Counted from the stretch's first letter, positions 24,631 to 32,721 are shown. The stretch is DNA of 32,963 nucleotides from Chloroflexi bacterium OLB15 (GCA_001567085.1 LMZS01000095.1:1-32963); one strand, 5' to 3'. Notes: generated from the sequence alone by a model not told the origin. Made by a program: numbers and translations.

Positions 24631-25505
24631 TGGCGCGTCGCTCAGTATTGATCGCTGCTTATACTTGCATCGCGGCGGCTGTGCTCGGCATTTTTGTATT
24701 TATTGGAGGCACAGCTATTGAGCTTTTGGGCAGCCGTGCAACTGCTTCGGCTTCAGAGGTTTCCCCCGCTGTTTACGTCGCCCTTAGCGGCCTTTGTTTT
24801 GCCGCGCTCATGTTTCTCATTCTGTTCATCATTGTTGGTGTGATGCTGGCGCGCCAAACCCGCGCGTCCGGCTCTGGTTATGGTGACGCCTACCGTCTGA
24901 TTGAACAGTTCAAGTTTCGTGACGCTATTCCCTTGCTTGAGCGTTCGATCAACGAAGGCAAAGAAACTTCCGAAGTCTTGATGCTGCTCACCAGCGCTTA
25001 TGCCTACAGTGGGCAGCTTGCCAGAGCGCAATCCACCGCAGATCGTGCTGTGCAGCTCTATCCCAATGATCCCGATGCTTACGTGACGTTGGCGAATGGT
25101 TATCGCTTGCAGGCATCCTACGACGAAGCGGCACGGGCATTGCAGAAGGCGGTTGAGCTAACCCCTGAACAGCCGGTCTTATGGGCAGAATTGGGCTTTG
25201 CCCAGCGTTATGCCAATAACGATGCCGCCGCTAGTGAATCGTTCAATAAAGCGGCTGAACATGCGATGCCTGCTTCTTATATGGTGCGCGTGTATTATCA
25301 CCTCGCGCGTGATTTTGAAGCACAGGGGCAAACCAAAGAGGCGGTTCGTGCCACTGCCAAAATGATGAGCGCCCGCGATGGTCTGATCCCCTGGAAAACA
25401 GGCCTTAAAGCACTGGAAGGCACAGCCTACGGCCAGGCGCTGCGCTATGAAATTGCCGAAATTGAGCAGGCGATTGCCGATGCTGACGCGGGTAATCTGG
25501 GCTAA
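24630..25505 (+). CDS. Membrane-anchored TPR protein 2
   Basis: 291 residues. Two N-terminal membrane helices (VLIAAYTCIAAAVLGIFVFIGGTAIELL; YVALSGLCFAALMFLILFIIVGVML) are followed by at least three TPR units: SEVLMLLTSAYAYSGQLARAQSTADRAVQLYPNDP, DAYVTLANGYRLQASYDEAARALQKAVELTPEQP and VLWAELGFAQRYANNDAAASESFNKAAEHA. The soluble part probably faces the cytoplasm. ATG 24630 shares its A with the preceding TGA; GTG 24627 is a possible alternative. It is the second of three similar consecutive genes. Function unknown; a scaffold or assembly factor is the natural guess. Confidence 0.75.
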   Translation: MARRSVLIAAYTCIAAAVLGIFVFIGGTAIELLGSRATASASEVSPAVYVALSGLCFAALMFLILFIIVGVMLARQTRASGSGYGDAYRLIEQFKFRDAIPLLERSINEGKETSEVLMLLTSAYAYSGQLARAQSTADRAVQLYPNDPDAYVTLANGYRLQASYDEAARALQKAVELTPEQPVLWAELGFAQRYANNDAAASESFNKAAEHAMPASYMVRVYYHLARDFEAQGQTKEAVRATAKMMSARDGLIPWKTGLKALEGTAYGQALRYEIAEIEQAIADADAGNLG

Positions 25506-25511
25506 CGACCA

Positions 25512-26309
25512 ATGTTTTATCTTCTAAACCGTGTTCTTCGAGATTTCAGCAATTGGGAACGTCCGCTGCGCTGGACAATCCTCTCATCACTGGCTTTGCT
25601 GCTCATTCTCTCGCTCATTATCCTCTTTGGGCCTTACGAATTGCGCTTGCCGGCATGTATTGGCGCATTTGGTCTGATCGCGCTTTCGCAGGTTGCCGTC
25701 ATGCTGGCGTATCGTGATATGGTTTCTCCGCTGGTCAAAGCCCAACGTGATTACCTTGCTAACGATTTTGAAGCAGCCAAAACGACGCTGGAAGAATTGC
25801 TGCGGCAGGGTAAAGCCGATGTACGCGCCTTAACCGTGCTGGGCAACACTTACCGCCAGCTGGGTGATTTAGAGGCCAGCAAGGCAGTTTTGTATGAAGC
25901 TCTGAACAAAAATCCGGAACATCAATTCCCGCTGTATGGAATCGGGCGTACACTGCTTTCAGAGGGAGATTACGTTGGCGCGGTAGATGCGCTCCAACGT
26001 GCGCTGGCGGCGGGCGCGCCTGAAGTGACCCGGCTGGATCTTGCGGAAGCGCTTTACCGCATTGAACATGATGAGGAAGCGCGTGCCGTGCTGGCAGCAG
26101 TTGACCCTCAGATTCTGGATGGCGATCCCGCCCGCTTGCTTATGTTTCACTACCTGAACGCGCAGGTGACGGGTGCGGATGCAAAAGCGGCATTCCCATT
26201 AGAGGGGCTTCCATTTTGGGAAGCGATGGCTGAGCGGTTCTCAAACACCCGTTATGGCCGCGATCTGGCAGTAGATGTCAAGAGAATGCAAGGAGTCGAT
26301 GCTTCATGA
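25512..26309 (+). CDS. Membrane-anchored TPR protein 3
   Basis: 265 residues with the same plan as its neighbour: two hydrophobic helices (WTILSSLALLLILSLIILF; LPACIGAFGLIALSQVAVMLAY), then TPR units (YLANDFEAAKTTLEELLRQGKADVRALTVLGNTYRQLGDLEASKAVLYEALNKNPEHQFPLYGIGRTLLSEGDYVGAVDALQRALAAGA, three repeats). It follows 6 nt after TPR protein 2 and overlaps the next gene by ATGA. Paralogy with the two upstream genes is likely from layout rather than from strong sequence identity. Function unknown. Confidence 0.75.
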   Translation: MFYLLNRVLRDFSNWERPLRWTILSSLALLLILSLIILFGPYELRLPACIGAFGLIALSQVAVMLAYRDMVSPLVKAQRDYLANDFEAAKTTLEELLRQGKADVRALTVLGNTYRQLGDLEASKAVLYEALNKNPEHQFPLYGIGRTLLSEGDYVGAVDALQRALAAGAPEVTRLDLAEALYRIEHDEEARAVLAAVDPQILDGDPARLLMFHYLNAQVTGADAKAAFPLEGLPFWEAMAERFSNTRYGRDLAVDVKRMQGVDAS

Positions 26310-26824
26310 CGACTGTGATGACTGGCAAACAAACGACGCCGAAGAAGAAAAAGAGTGGTGGCCCGTCGGTTATTAAGATCGGCTTGATCGCTGGCGGTAT
26401 AGGTATTTTGATGGTGATTATTGGTGTTCTCGCTTTTACTAGCGATCAGGCGGCGCGGCGAACGCCATTTAATATTGATCCATACCCCGGCGCGGATGAA
26501 TGGGGCACCGCCGATGAAACGAATTTTTCGCGAAGTATTTTTTACCGGATAGCTGATGTGCCGCCCGAAGAGGTGGTGCTTTACTATCAGGATAAACTGA
26601 ACCAGCATACGGGTGACAGTGGAGAAGAGTGTGTTCGTTTCCCGCAAACAGGTTCAATGCCGCTTGACCCGAATAACCCGCATGCAATTCCTTACGAATT
26701 TCGCTGTCTGTTCGATAACTCCGGCTTCCAAACCACGCAGTATACGCAGGTACGTATCTATCCCGGTTACGGCGAAAATACTGGCAGGACGGTGATCGAA
26801 TACCAGCAGCGCTGGACGCCATAA
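26306..26824 (+). CDS. Lys-rich single-pass membrane protein of unknown function
   Basis: 172 residues: a basic N-terminus with KKKK, one strong membrane helix (IKIGLIAGGIGILMVIIGVLAF, about 23-44), then an extracytoplasmic domain of about 125 residues containing two cysteines (EECVRF and RCLFD) that could form a disulfide, and aromatic/beta-type stretches (VVLYYQDKLNQH; TQVRIYPGYG). The positive-inside rule places the C-terminal domain outside. It is coupled to TPR protein 3 by an ATGA overlap and is the last gene of the unit. Not recognised. Confidence 0.7.
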   Translation: MTTVMTGKQTTPKKKKSGGPSVIKIGLIAGGIGILMVIIGVLAFTSDQAARRTPFNIDPYPGADEWGTADETNFSRSIFYRIADVPPEEVVLYYQDKLNQHTGDSGEECVRFPQTGSMPLDPNNPHAIPYEFRCLFDNSGFQTTQYTQVRIYPGYGENTGRTVIEYQQRWTP

Positions 26825-26847
26825 CATCCTCTGTTGTTAACCAGATC

Positions 26848-26909
26848 AAACACCGGCACCCGATCCCTCTTAACGCAAATGCGAAACAGGGCGGGCGCCG
26901 GTGTTTTTT
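26848..26909 (+). terminator. Long imperfect hairpin terminator after the TPR cluster
   Basis: AAACACCGGC (26848-26857) pairs with GCCGGTGTTT (26897-26906). Inside, CCCG (26859-26862) pairs with CGGG (26892-26895) and CCC (26865-26867) with GGG (26889-26891). Six T follow (26904-26909). It ends the GNAT-AlaX-TPR unit and begins the 390-nt interval before ileS. Confidence 0.75.
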
Positions 26910-27066
26910 GATGATCCATCGGCACCGCGATGCCCATCCCGGCAGCCTGATTTGGCGCTTGTTTAGCCAGCCAGCTCAGCGCTCGATCAAAGCAGCACTA
27001 CCGCAAACCCGTAATTTGAGCGATAATGCGCTTGTAACTTCTGCATAATCCATCCTTTTGATTTTT
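26910..27066 (+). other. ileS upstream region with no gene
   Basis: No coding frame with a ribosome-binding site is visible. Hexamers GATAAT (27022-27027) and CATAAT (27044-27049) are -10-like but lack a good -35; one of them probably serves the ileS transcript. The stretch repeats GCGCT/AGCGC words (near 26955, 26979, 27018 and 27029), which can pair with one another, so an RNA fold is possible. I did not find a complete T-box sequence (see rejected items). Confidence 0.35.
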
Positions 27067-27076
27067 GGAGGTGAAA

Positions 27077-27133
27077 CCGTGGTGCTGAGTCTGATGCTCA
27101 CACCGCGGGCGATTGCCTGCTTACTTCGCCGCG
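27077..27133 (+). promoter_or_regulatory. Competing hairpins in the ileS leader
   Basis: CCGTGGTG-TGAG (27077-27089) pairs with CTCACACCGCGG (27097-27108). The alternative CGCGG-CGA (from 27104, one bulged G) pairs with TCGCCGCG (27126-27133), sharing the CGCGG segment, so the two exclude each other. A further short option, CGCCG (27127-27131) with CGGCG (27135-27139), would open the terminator stem. All lie within the small leader ORF. Confidence 0.4.
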
Positions 27134-27144
27134 ACGGCGCTTAA
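27079..27144 (+). CDS. Candidate ileS leader peptide
   Basis: A 21-codon frame, GTG GTG CTG ... GCT TAA, preceded by GGAGGTG (27067-27073), the best Shine-Dalgarno in the window, 5 nt from GTG 27079 and 8 nt from GTG 27082. The peptide reads VLSLMLTPRAIACLLRRDGA after the first residue, with five Leu, one Ile (ATT 27112) and a late Arg pair. Its TAA sits in the loop of an intrinsic terminator. That layout suggests a translated leader controlling termination before ileS, but one Ile codon is a weak sensor, so the signal it responds to is not clear. Confidence 0.45.
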   Translation: MVLSLMLTPRAIACLLRRDGA

Positions 27145-27163
27145 TTCAACAGCGCCGCTTTTT
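27135..27163 (+). terminator. Intrinsic terminator upstream of ileS (candidate attenuator)
   Basis: CGGCGCT (27135-27141) pairs perfectly with AGCGCCG (27151-27157) around a 9-nt loop and is followed by CTTTTT. It lies 54 nt before the ileS ATG and about 230 nt after the end of the previous unit's terminator, so its natural target is the ileS transcript itself. Confidence 0.65.
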
Positions 27164-27216
27164 CGATTCAACCACTACACAACAACTTAACCATTCATGG
27201 AAAATGGAGCGACGGG

Positions 27217-30200
27217 ATGTTCAAGGCAGTCAGCCCAAAGGTTGATATACAAAAGCTGGAAAAAGAAGGGCTTGATTACTGGCGCGCCAACCGCATCTTC
27301 CAGCGATCAATGGAAGAGCGTGCCGGTAATACCCCCTATATCACCTATGAAGGTCCGCCAACGGTCAATGGCAACCCCGGCGTGCATCATGTGCTGGCGC
27401 GCGCCTTTAAGGATATTTTCCCGCGTTATAAGACCATGCGCGGATATTACGCCCTGCGCCAGGGGGGGTGGGATACGCATGGTCTGCCGGTAGAGCTTGC
27501 CATTGAGAAGGAACTCGGCTTCTCACACAAATACCAGATCGAAGAATACGGCATTGATAAGTTCAACGAGAAATGCCGTGCCAGTGTTATGCGTAATATC
27601 GGCGCGTGGGAACGCTTTACCGAGCGTATGGCCTACTGGACGGATTTGGACAAAGCATACGTCACCTTCACCAATGACTACATGGAGAGCATTTGGTGGG
27701 TGCTGAAGCAGTTGTGGGAAAAAGACCTGCTGTACAAGGGGCTAAAAGTTGTCCCTTATTGCGCGCGCTGTGGCACGCCTTTGAGCAGCCACGAAGTAGC
27801 GCTTGGCTACAAAGATGTGCGTGATCCCAGCGTTTATGTGCGCTTTCCGCTGCGAGATAAACCCGGCGTCTATTTCCTGGTGTGGACAACTACGCCATGG
27901 ACGCTGCCCGCTAATGTGGCGTTGGCTATCGGCGAAAACGTGGATTACGTGCAGGTTGAAGGCCCGGTCAAAGACAGCGAAGCAACCGAGCAGTTGATTC
28001 TCGCTGAAGCGCGCATGTCTCAGGTCTTGCAATCGCCAGAAAACTATAAGGTTATCCGCAAATTCAAGGGTAAGGAACTGCTAGGCGAGCATTACCGCCC
28101 GCTGTATAGCTTCCTGCCCGTTGAAAAGGATTATGCCTATGTGGTCGCTGGCGATTTTGTCAGCACCGAAGACGGCAGCGGTATCGTGCATATCGCCCCC
28201 GCCTTTGGTGTAGACGATATGGCGGTGGGTAAAGCCAACAATCTGCCTGTGCTGCAAACGGTGAATGCTGAAGGCGCATTCATTGACGCGGTAAAGGAAT
28301 GGCGCGGGATGTGGGTCAAGGATGCAGATCCTGAAATCACGCGGGATTTGCGGCGTCGTGGCTTGCTCTATAAGTCTGATACCTATGAGCATACCTATCC
28401 ATTTTGCTGGCGCTGCGGCACGCCGCTGCTGTATTTTGCGCGTGATACGTGGTTCATCCGTACGACTGAATATCGTGACAAGATGATCGCGGAAAACGAG
28501 AAGATCAACTGGGTTCCCGGCCATGTCCGCGATGGCCGTTTTGGTAACTGGCTGACCGAACTTAAAGATTGGGCGCTGGGTCGCGAACGTTATTGGGGAA
28601 CCACGCTGCCGATCTGGGTGGACGATAAAACTGGCGACATGCTGTGTGTTGGCAGCGTGGCTGAACTCAGCCAGCTTGTAGGCCGTGATTTGAGCGGGTT
28701 AGACCTGCATCGTCCGTATGTAGACGAAATCACTTTCCCGAATCCAAATGGTAGCGGCGGTACGATGCGCCGCGTGCCTGAAGTGATTGACGTATGGTTT
28801 GACAGCGGCGCTATGCCGGTTGCTCAGTGGGGCTACCCCGCACATGATACCCACAACATGTTTGAGTCGCAGTTTCCGGCAGATTATATCTGTGAAGCGG
28901 TTGACCAAACGCGTGGTTGGTTCTATACGCTGCACTCCATTAGCACCATGCTTTTTGAACAGGCCTCGTTCAAAAACGTGATTTGTCTTGGGCTTATCCT
29001 CGATGAAAAAGGCGAGAAGATGTCCAAGAGCAAGGGCAATGTGGTTGATCCCTGGGATGTGCTGAATACGCATGGAGCTGACGCGTTCCGTTGGTATCTG
29101 TTCACCAGCGGCCCGCCAGGTGAACCGCGCCGTTTTTCCAAAGACCTGGTGGGTAAGGTGATCAGCAATTTCTGGCTGACGCTGTGGAACACCTATAGCT
29201 TCTTTGTGACCTACGCCAACCTTGATAACTGGACGCCAACAGCGCAATCTCCAGCAGTCGCCAATCGCGATCCTCTGGATCAATGGGTGTTGGCTGAACT
29301 GCATCAACTGGTGGGGCAGGTGACTGAAGCCTTCGACAACTACGATGTTCCCGGCGCAACCCGCCCGATCCAGACCTTTATTGACAACCTGAGCAACTGG
29401 TATCTGCGCCTCAGCCGCCGCCGTTTCTGGAAAAGCGAAAGCGACTCTGACAAGCTGGCCGCCTATGCTACGTTGTACGAGTGCCTTGTAACTGTGTCCA
29501 GGCTGTTGGCGCCGACCATGCCCTTTGTTGCTGATACTATCTATCGCAATCTGGTGCTTTCGGTGGATGCGAATGCAGCGCCAAGCGTGCATTTGACCTT
29601 TTTCCCGGAGGCAGATACCACGCTGATCAACCAGCCATTGATCGCCGAAATGCGCCTGGCGCAGCGCTTAGTAAGTTTGGGGCGCGCTGCACGCGAGAAC
29701 GTGAACATCGGCGTGCGTCAGCCGCTGGCCTCAGCCAGCTTTGCCGTGCGCGATCATGCTGAAGCTGCTACTGTTCAGCGGTTGGAAGACCTGATCTCCA
29801 GCGAATTGAATGTCAAGCAGGTTTCTGTGCTGCTGGATGCAGGCTCTGCGGTAGAGTACAAGCTCAACCCGCTGCCTAGCGTTCTGGGCAAGAAATTCGG
29901 CAAGGATTTCCCGCGCGTGCAAAAGCATCTGCGCGAAGGCGATGCTAACGCCGTGAGGGGTTATGCTGAAGCGCTGCTGCGTGCTGAAAACGTCACCGTC
30001 AGCTTTGAAGATGCTGATTTTGAAGTCACGCCTGATGAAGTCGAAGTGAAGCGTATCCCTAAAGAGGGCTATACGGTTGCCGAAGACAGCGGTTATGTAG
30101 CCGCGCTCGATGTTCGCCTGACTGATGAGCTGGTGATGGAAGGCATGGCGCGTGAAGTGGTGCGCCGTGTACAAACCCTGCGCCGTGAAGCAGATTTCGA

Positions 30201-30429
30201 CATCAGCGATCAAATTGAGATCTGCTATGTCGCTTCTGACAGGCTGGCAAAGGCCGTAGTCCAGTTTGCGAGTTACATCCAGGCTGAAACGTTGGCGACC
30301 ATATTGCAAACCGGCGAGCCTGCGAATGGCTATCATCGTGCCGTTTATGCGCCTGATCCCGACGGTGACCCGCGCAAGGACACCTCAATTGATGGCGAAA
30401 CGCTGAAATTGGCGGTTAAGCGCATTTAG
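27217..30429 (+). CDS. ileS: Isoleucyl-tRNA synthetase, type 2 (GVHH signature variant)
   Basis: Charges tRNA-Ile; class I synthetase of 1070 residues, a length and sequence style typical of IleRS2 (eukaryote-like). The catalytic KMSKS is intact (601-605, GEKMSKSKGNV). The other class I signature reads NGNPGVHH, residues 55-58 being Gly-Val-His-His where HxGH is usual. The CP1 editing domain is present (TTTPWTLPANVALAIG). Two CxxC zinc-type pairs occur (YCARCGTP; FCWRCGTP). The C-terminal anticodon-binding region runs to the end. The start ATG has GGAG 7 nt upstream. It is preceded by a candidate attenuator and followed by a strong terminator, so it is monocistronic. Confidence 0.95.
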   Translation: MFKAVSPKVDIQKLEKEGLDYWRANRIFQRSMEERAGNTPYITYEGPPTVNGNPGVHHVLARAFKDIFPRYKTMRGYYALRQGGWDTHGLPVELAIEKELGFSHKYQIEEYGIDKFNEKCRASVMRNIGAWERFTERMAYWTDLDKAYVTFTNDYMESIWWVLKQLWEKDLLYKGLKVVPYCARCGTPLSSHEVALGYKDVRDPSVYVRFPLRDKPGVYFLVWTTTPWTLPANVALAIGENVDYVQVEGPVKDSEATEQLILAEARMSQVLQSPENYKVIRKFKGKELLGEHYRPLYSFLPVEKDYAYVVAGDFVSTEDGSGIVHIAPAFGVDDMAVGKANNLPVLQTVNAEGAFIDAVKEWRGMWVKDADPEITRDLRRRGLLYKSDTYEHTYPFCWRCGTPLLYFARDTWFIRTTEYRDKMIAENEKINWVPGHVRDGRFGNWLTELKDWALGRERYWGTTLPIWVDDKTGDMLCVGSVAELSQLVGRDLSGLDLHRPYVDEITFPNPNGSGGTMRRVPEVIDVWFDSGAMPVAQWGYPAHDTHNMFESQFPADYICEAVDQTRGWFYTLHSISTMLFEQASFKNVICLGLILDEKGEKMSKSKGNVVDPWDVLNTHGADAFRWYLFTSGPPGEPRRFSKDLVGKVISNFWLTLWNTYSFFVTYANLDNWTPTAQSPAVANRDPLDQWVLAELHQLVGQVTEAFDNYDVPGATRPIQTFIDNLSNWYLRLSRRRFWKSESDSDKLAAYATLYECLVTVSRLLAPTMPFVADTIYRNLVLSVDANAAPSVHLTFFPEADTTLINQPLIAEMRLAQRLVSLGRAARENVNIGVRQPLASASFAVRDHAEAATVQRLEDLISSELNVKQVSVLLDAGSAVEYKLNPLPSVLGKKFGKDFPRVQKHLREGDANAVRGYAEALLRAENVTVSFEDADFEVTPDEVEVKRIPKEGYTVAEDSGYVAALDVRLTDELVMEGMAREVVRRVQTLRREADFDISDQIEICYVASDRLAKAVVQFASYIQAETLATILQTGEPANGYHRAVYAPDPDGDPRKDTSIDGETLKLAVKRI

Positions 30430-30454
30430 TTGTCACGATTCCACAATTTGATTG

Positions 30455-30495
30455 GCGGGGCGCTGCATTTTTATGATGCCGCCCCGCTATTTTTT
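30455..30495 (+). terminator. Strong intrinsic terminator after ileS
   Basis: GCGGGGCG (30455-30462) pairs perfectly with CGCCCCGC (30480-30487); an inner GCAT/ATGC pair extends the stem. TATTTTTT follows. Confidence 0.85.
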
Positions 30496-30549
30496 GCATG
30501 TTTTGGTTGTAATTAACAAAAATACCCGTAATACGTTCGGATAAAACAG

Positions 30550-30608
30550 TATAATTCATGCAAAGTGGGTTCAGTTACACTAGTAGCTTAAGGTAACCTG
30601 CTCAGGTT
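30550..30608 (+). promoter_or_regulatory. Promoter -10 and inverted repeat before the PucR-type regulator
   Basis: A perfect TATAAT (30550-30555) lacks a clear -35 partner, as expected if an activator is needed. Further down, AGGT-A-ACCT (30591-30599) and AACCT (30595-30599) with AGGTT (30604-30608) form overlapping inverted repeats. The second AGG is also the likely Shine-Dalgarno, so the repeat could act as an operator or hide the ribosome-binding site. Confidence 0.4.
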
Positions 30609-30611
30609 TTC

Positions 30612-32258
30612 GTGAAAATGACTGAAGCCAACAGCGTTTCTATACAATCCCTTCTGCAATTTGCGCTCCCATTGGGCACATCCTTAATCGCCGGAACCCC
30701 CGAACAAACGATTACTTACGCGGTGACAGTACGCGCGCAGCCGCCCGCTTTCCCTGATATTTATGGCGGTGAATTGGCGCTTGTATCTATGGATGTGCTG
30801 CGCAGCTACGACAGCCGCATGACGCTGGCAGACGTGATTCGCAGCCTATCACAAGCAGGCGTTGGCGCGGTCGCCGTGCAGGAAGATGTGACCAATGCGG
30901 CAACTGTCGCAGCCAGTGATGCCGGTATCGCGCTGCTGGTGCTGCCGGAAGATAGCAGCTTGCCGCGTGTTGAACGTGCTGTAAACACGCTGATCATCAA
31001 TCACAAGGCGCAGATGCAGCAGCGCGCAATCGAAATTCAGCGCCAGCTTACCCGCCTTGCCGCCGAAAACCGTGACTTCAACAGCCTGTTGCAGATTCTG
31101 GCGCGTGCCACTGCCAAGCCTGTTGTCGTCCATGACGATGCCGGTGTGCTAATGGCGCAGGTATACCCGAATGTATCCCGCCGCCCCGGAACAGGGGGAA
31201 GGGCGCTCTTGCAAAGCCTGCCTTATGGCGCTTTTCAGAACTGGCTTAGCCGTGAAGCGCCGCATATTGAAGGCTCAATTGTGCCTAGCCCGTTAGGCTA
31301 TACCACCGTCCTCAAAGTCGAAAAGCGAGTCGCTGGATACCTGTCTCTGGTAGATAGCCATGAAAAGCTGGATGAATTTGATCATCTGGTGCTGACTTAC
31401 GGGGCTGATGTTTGCGCAATAGAATTGGCAAAAAGCCGCGCGATTGCCTTTGCTGTAGAGCAGGCGCGGGGCGATTGGGTGCAAATGTGGTTAAGCGGCA
31501 CATCTGCCGATGATGATATGCTCACCACGCGCGCCCAGCAGGCTGGCTTTGACCCGCAATCAATGTTCATGGTCGCGGTGTTCCGCGCCGTGACCGAGCA
31601 GGGGACGAGCTTGCCCCTGGAATCACTGATTCCGCTTGTACGCGACGATCAAGCGCGGCGACAGTTGGATGGGGCTGCCGGTCAGTATGTGGATGTGATC
31701 GTGGCGCTGTATCCGATGGAGAATGCCACACAGGTGACGCGCGTTCGCCGTATCGTGGATGAAGTGCGCGCGCAACTTGCGACTCGCACGCCCAGCGGGT
31801 TAGTCGCAGCCGGGATCAGCCGCCCCGCATGTGGGCTGGTGAATTTGCGCGAAGCCTATCGTGAAGCCAAAAATTCAGTCAGTATCGCTAATCAGCTTGG
31901 CGATCTTGAACAGACAACCTACTATGGCGACCTCAAGCTGTTTCAATTGCTGCTGGCGTTGAAAGAGCGCAACCTTGATCCGATGCGGCGTTTCTATCAG
32001 GAAACGCTGGGCGGCCTTGTTGAACATGATGGGCGTAAGCAGGGTGATTTGATCCGCACGCTGGCAGGCTTCTTTGAGGCCAACGGTAATCTTGCCAAAG
32101 CAGCTGCCGATCTGGATGTACATCGAAATACGCTGGTATACCGTTTGGATCGTATAGCTGAACTGACAGGGCTGGATTTAGACGATGCTGACAATCGCCT
32201 GATCCTGCATCTCGCCTTAAAGATTCAGCGTGTTTTAGCGACGATTCCGGGAAGTTAA
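30612..32258 (+). CDS. PucR/CdaR-family transcriptional regulator
   Basis: 548 residues. The N-terminal PucR-type domain (about 1-125: SLLQFALPLGTSLIAG, then GGELALVSMDVLRSYDSRMTLADVIRSLSQAGVGAVAV) is followed by a central ligand- or GAF-like region (KPVVVHDDAGVLMAQVYPN), a GGDEF-like CdaR segment (VDVIVALYPMEN; GISRPACGLVNLREAYREAKNSVSIA) and a C-terminal helix-turn-helix (GNLAKAAADLDVHRNTLVYRLDRIAELTGLDLDD). Such regulators usually activate purine-degradation, amino-acid or sugar-acid genes. No target is evident nearby; the following genes have their own promoter. GTG 30612 follows AGG by 5 nt; ATG 30618 is an alternative start. Confidence 0.88.
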   Translation: MKMTEANSVSIQSLLQFALPLGTSLIAGTPEQTITYAVTVRAQPPAFPDIYGGELALVSMDVLRSYDSRMTLADVIRSLSQAGVGAVAVQEDVTNAATVAASDAGIALLVLPEDSSLPRVERAVNTLIINHKAQMQQRAIEIQRQLTRLAAENRDFNSLLQILARATAKPVVVHDDAGVLMAQVYPNVSRRPGTGGRALLQSLPYGAFQNWLSREAPHIEGSIVPSPLGYTTVLKVEKRVAGYLSLVDSHEKLDEFDHLVLTYGADVCAIELAKSRAIAFAVEQARGDWVQMWLSGTSADDDMLTTRAQQAGFDPQSMFMVAVFRAVTEQGTSLPLESLIPLVRDDQARRQLDGAAGQYVDVIVALYPMENATQVTRVRRIVDEVRAQLATRTPSGLVAAGISRPACGLVNLREAYREAKNSVSIANQLGDLEQTTYYGDLKLFQLLLALKERNLDPMRRFYQETLGGLVEHDGRKQGDLIRTLAGFFEANGNLAKAAADLDVHRNTLVYRLDRIAELTGLDLDDADNRLILHLALKIQRVLATIPGS

Positions 32259-32334
32259 CCCTCATGTTACAAAAGTTTCTAACCGTGTACGGGAAGATTA
32301 TTACGAACTACAAACCGTTTTCCCTCAATTTCGC

Positions 32335-32364
32335 TTGATCATCTTTAAAAAACTATGGTATAGT
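32335..32364 (+). promoter_or_regulatory. Strong extended -10 promoter for the first 66-residue protein
   Basis: TTGATC (32335-32340), an 18-nt spacer and TATAGT (32359-32364), with TG at 32356-32357 giving an extended -10. Transcription would start near 32371, a leader of about 45 nt. Confidence 0.65.
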
Positions 32365-32415
32365 CGGATTTGGTAATACGTTTTTTGTAAATCGTTGCAC
32401 CAAAGGAGTCTTAAA

Positions 32416-32616
32416 ATGGCTGTCGAGTTCTATGACGTGAAGACCCGCAAGAAGGTGAAGATTGACGATAAGGAAGTCAAAAAGACAACCTTCACCACCA
32501 AGAACGGGCAGACTCGTTACGGGCTGCGCGGCAAGACAAGTGATAATCGCTGGCTGACGAAGTTTGTTAGCAAGGGCGACTGGGATAAGGCATCCTACCC
32601 AGTAGAAAAGAAATAG
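32416..32616 (+). CDS. Small basic protein, first of a tandem pair
   Basis: 66 residues, MAVEFYDVKTRKKVKIDD to VEKK, rich in Lys, Arg and Thr. It is probably all-beta (alternating TTFTTKNGQTRYGLRG) with a Trp/Phe-bearing C-terminal helix (LTKFVSKGDWDKASY). No cysteines, signal peptide or membrane segment. AAGGAG ends 7 nt before ATG 32416, so the 7-residue upstream extension of the frame (from 32395) is not used. Its strong promoter, ribosome-binding site and terminator suggest abundant expression. The basic character would suit nucleic-acid binding (inference). Family not recognised. Confidence 0.85.
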   Translation: MAVEFYDVKTRKKVKIDDKEVKKTTFTTKNGQTRYGLRGKTSDNRWLTKFVSKGDWDKASYPVEKK

Positions 32617-32628
32617 TCGTTTGAAAAG

Positions 32629-32660
32629 GGTCGGTTCAGAAATGAACCGACCACTTTTTT
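32629..32660 (+). terminator. Intrinsic terminator after the first small basic protein
   Basis: GGTCGGTTC (32629-32637) pairs perfectly with GAACCGACC (32644-32652) around AGAAAT; AC and six T follow. Confidence 0.85.
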
Positions 32661-32721
32661 AGCCGCTGTTTCCCTGTAGGGCGTAAGGCTATATGGTCGT
32701 TTAGTTTGAGGAGCTTGTGAA

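Noticed and set aside
26915..27110. T-box riboswitch for ileS (GGCACCGCG at about 26921-26929, ACACCGCGG near 27100, GGAGGTGAAACCG at 27067)
   Set aside because: None matches the 14-nt T-box consensus with its UGGN bulge; the best fragment lacks the leading AGGGU and does not lie just before the terminator. No Stem I with an Ile specifier was recognised. A covariance-model search would settle it.
27197..27493. 98-codon frame beginning at ATG 27197
   Set aside because: Out-of-frame overlap with ileS; the ileS ATG at 27217 has the better SD and full synthetase homology.
28699..29592. 297-codon open frame on the minus strand within ileS
   Set aside because: Antisense shadow of a strongly supported synthetase gene; composition shows no protein family and no start signal.
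32395..32415. N-terminal extension of the first small basic protein
   Set aside because: AAGGAG is spaced for ATG 32416, and the paralogue starts at the equivalent methionine.
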